From CAVVTR01 sp963751245 (GTDB lineage Bacteria > Acidobacteriota > Thermoanaerobaculia > Thermoanaerobaculales > Thermoanaerobaculaceae), in the NCBI GenBank assembly GCA_963751245.1, contig CAVVTR010000006.1, forward strand, positions 62,001 through 126,000: a stretch of DNA of 64,000 nucleotides, in the 5' to 3' direction. The notes under the pieces are model-generated. The model was not told the origin of the DNA and did no database searches. It worked only from the letters and a program-made list of their open reading frames with translations. Positions within the stretch are counted from its first letter, which is position 1; each line of letters opens with the position of its first letter. A program made the translations under genes and the position numbers. Shown here in pieces: positions 62,505 to 64,000 of the stretch.

Positions 62505-64000
62505 TCAGTTGACGTCACCGTCGACGAATCCGGGGAGCTGGTAGGCACCGCCGGCGGACAGCTCCGCGCGCTCCTCTCCCTCGTCCACGACCCAACGCTG
62601 GAAGGAGGCCTCGGGGAGCTCCGCCACGAACCGCGAGGTCTCGGTGATGACGTCGACCCGGTAGCGGTCCCGGGCGATCAGGGGGTAGCACAGGAAGAGC
62701 TCGTCCCGGGCCCGGGTGCAGGCCACGTAGAACAGCCGCCGCTCCTCCTCGAGGTCCTCCGCCCGGGCGGAGGGGAACCGCCCCTCGGCGAGCCAGATGA
62801 CGAAGACGGCGCGCCACTCGAGCCCCTTGGCCTGGTGGATGGTGGAGAGCGTGACCTTCTCCGTCTCGCCGGCCTCCGCGGTGACGTCCTCGCCGGAGAG
62901 CTCGTTCATCAGCGTGACCTCGTCGAGAAAGGCGGCGAGTCCCTCGTAGCCGTCGGCGAACAGCGCGAGCTGCTCCAGGTCGTCGAGGCGGGCGGCGGCG
63001 TTGTCGAACTGGCTCCTGACGTAGTCGCGGTACCCTCCGGCCACGACCTCGCGGACCATCTCGCCGGGGCGCTCGCGCAACCGTTCGAGCTTCGCCACCA
63101 GCGCGGCCACGGCGCGGATGGAGTGCGCGGCGGCACCGCCCAGACCGGCGGCGGAGGGCTCCAGAGAGGCCAGTGCCGCGAGGACGTCCCGCGAGGCGGC
63201 GAGATGCTGCCAGGTCCGTGCGGCGAGGCGCTGGCCGAGGCGGGGGCGGAGCCGGGCCAGGCGGGTGAAGGCGATCTCGTCCCGGGGGTTGGCCACGAAG
63301 CGCAGGTGGGCCAGCACGTCCTTGACGTGGCGCTGCTCGAAGAACCGCAGCCCCGAGCGGACCTCGTAGGGGATGCCGCGCCGCGCCATCTCCACCTCGA
63401 GCTCGAGGGAGTGGCTGTGGTTGCGGTAGAGGACGGCGATGTCGCCGAGCGCCAGGCCCTCGTCCGCGAGCTCGAGGATCTGCTGGGCGACGAACGCCCC
63501 CTGCCCCTCGGGGCTGGGGGCCGAGCACACCACCGGAGGCTCGCCGCCCTCCCGCACGGGGCGGAGCGTCTTGCTGAACTGGCGGTCGTTGTTCGCGATG
63601 GATGCGTTGGCCAGCGCCAGGATCGGCGGCAGCGAACGGTAATTGGTCTCCAGCCGGAACACCGCCGCGTCGGGGTACCGCTGGGGGAACGAGAGGATGT
63701 TGGCGTACTCGGCGCCGCGGAAGGCGTAGATGGACTGCGCGTCGTCTCCCACCACGAGCAGGTGGCGGCCCGGCCCGAGCATGGAGTCCACAATGTCGGC
63801 CTGGAGCCGGTTGGTGTCCTGGTACTCGTCCACCAGCACGTGATGGAAGCGGCCCGCCAGGTGACGGCGGACGTCGTCGTGCCGGCGCAGGAGCAGGAGC
63901 CAGTTGAGCAGGAGGTCGTCGTAGTCCATCACCTGCGCCGCGCGCTTCCGCTCCAGGTAGCGGCGGAAGACGGCCTGGACGACCTCCTCGTCGCCGACGA
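62505..64000 (-). CDS. UvrD/PcrA-type superfamily 1 DNA helicase, N-terminal part outside window
   Basis: The frame is open to the edge at 64000, so the P-loop region is missing. Seen: motif II VDEYQDTN, motif III GDDAQSIYAFRGA, motif IV ETNYRS, motif V TIHQAKGLEWRAVFVIWLAEG, and motif VI EERRLFYVACTRARDEL. The tail is short (~60 residues after motif VI) and ends QLPGFVDGDVN. It resembles PcrA/UvrD more than RecB, which lacks that short tail. Family is certain; which paralogue is not. Confidence 0.92.
   Translation of the reverse strand, partial: VGDEEVVQAVFRRYLERKRAAQVMDYDDLLLNWLLLLRRHDDVRRHLAGRFHHVLVDEYQDTNRLQADIVDSMLGPGRHLLVVGDDAQSIYAFRGAEYANILSFPQRYPDAAVFRLETNYRSLPPILALANASIANNDRQFSKTLRPVREGGEPPVVCSAPSPEGQGAFVAQQILELADEGLALGDIAVLYRNHSHSLELEVEMARRGIPYEVRSGLRFFEQRHVKDVLAHLRFVANPRDEIAFTRLARLRPRLGQRLAARTWQHLAASRDVLAALASLEPSAAGLGGAAAHSIRAVAALVAKLERLRERPGEMVREVVAGGYRDYVRSQFDNAAARLDDLEQLALFADGYEGLAAFLDEVTLMNELSGEDVTAEAGETEKVTLSTIHQAKGLEWRAVFVIWLAEGRFPSARAEDLEEERRLFYVACTRARDELFLCYPLIARDRYRVDVITETSRFVAELPEASFQRWVVDEGEERAELSAGGAYQLPGFVDGDVN

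Overview
The window is very GC-rich bacterial chromosome from a diderm, respiring organism. It carries a Tat-exported alternative complex III, periplasmic multihaem cytochromes, DsbD, and a WaaE/KdtX-like glycosyltransferase. The gene set (ACIII next to an A2-type caa3 oxidase, a very long GreA, a double-length ThyX, a Tricorn protease homologue, a secreted MEMO1-family protein) best fits Acidobacteriota, perhaps a Thermoanaerobaculia-like lineage. That placement is inference, because there is no rRNA gene to test it. I saw no CRISPR array, insertion sequence, phage gene, toxin-antitoxin pair or defence island. Nearly everything is conserved core or respiratory content.

Layout. 1-2160: NifJ-type pyruvate:ferredoxin oxidoreductase, cut by the window edge and broken by several indels, with a promoter and an operator-like palindrome. 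2413-3096: a small secreted protein, tRNA-Glu and tRNA-Lys. 3155-6591: purA with two zinc dehydrogenases behind it, divergent from hutH. 8265-10382: a 705-residue GreA fusion. 10575-24009: a 13 kb respiratory block, actABCDEF, a small membrane protein, SCO, then caa3 oxidase genes coxB-ctaD-ctaE-ctaF-cox3-like. It converges on a DUF3179 gene and ctaB (haem O synthase), which also serves the oxidase. 26285-31673: queE, a large MscS channel, then an overlapping surE-pcm-yqaA-acyP run. 31682-33131: cupin, tRNA-Arg, ssb. 33240-38878: murJ-dtd facing a tsaB-rimI-MshEN-HU-M50 protease run. 39053-45540: an FHA protein with a degenerate sigma54-activator domain, cdd, icd, a glycosyltransferase and dsbD. 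45668-48352: a second electron-transfer module with an 11-haem cytochrome, an FdnI-type cytochrome b and a tetrahaem cytochrome. 48483-64000: exonuclease-like protein, CDF transporter, FmdB protein, double ThyX, two unrecognised proteins, Tricorn protease, cysS, MEMO1-family protein, flavin oxidoreductase and the start-truncated UvrD/PcrA helicase.

How it fits together. Quinol oxidised by ACIII (ActA-F) would pass electrons to the caa3 oxidase, whose subunit II carries its own haem c. SCO (CuA) and CtaB (haem O/A) mature the oxidase. The 45.7-48.4 kb module looks like a split version of the CbcL type of quinol:multihaem-cytochrome reductase, so a second, lower-potential exit for electrons is plausible.

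Two window-wide patterns stand out. First, many genes lack a Shine-Dalgarno sequence but have a -10 element (TANNNT) 6-9 bp before the start codon, three of them with a good -35 at exactly 17 bp, so leaderless transcription looks common. Second, four or five otherwise well-conserved genes contain single-base indels, mostly one extra base and often an extra C in a G-C-GA context. These are probably sequencing or assembly errors but deserve checking.
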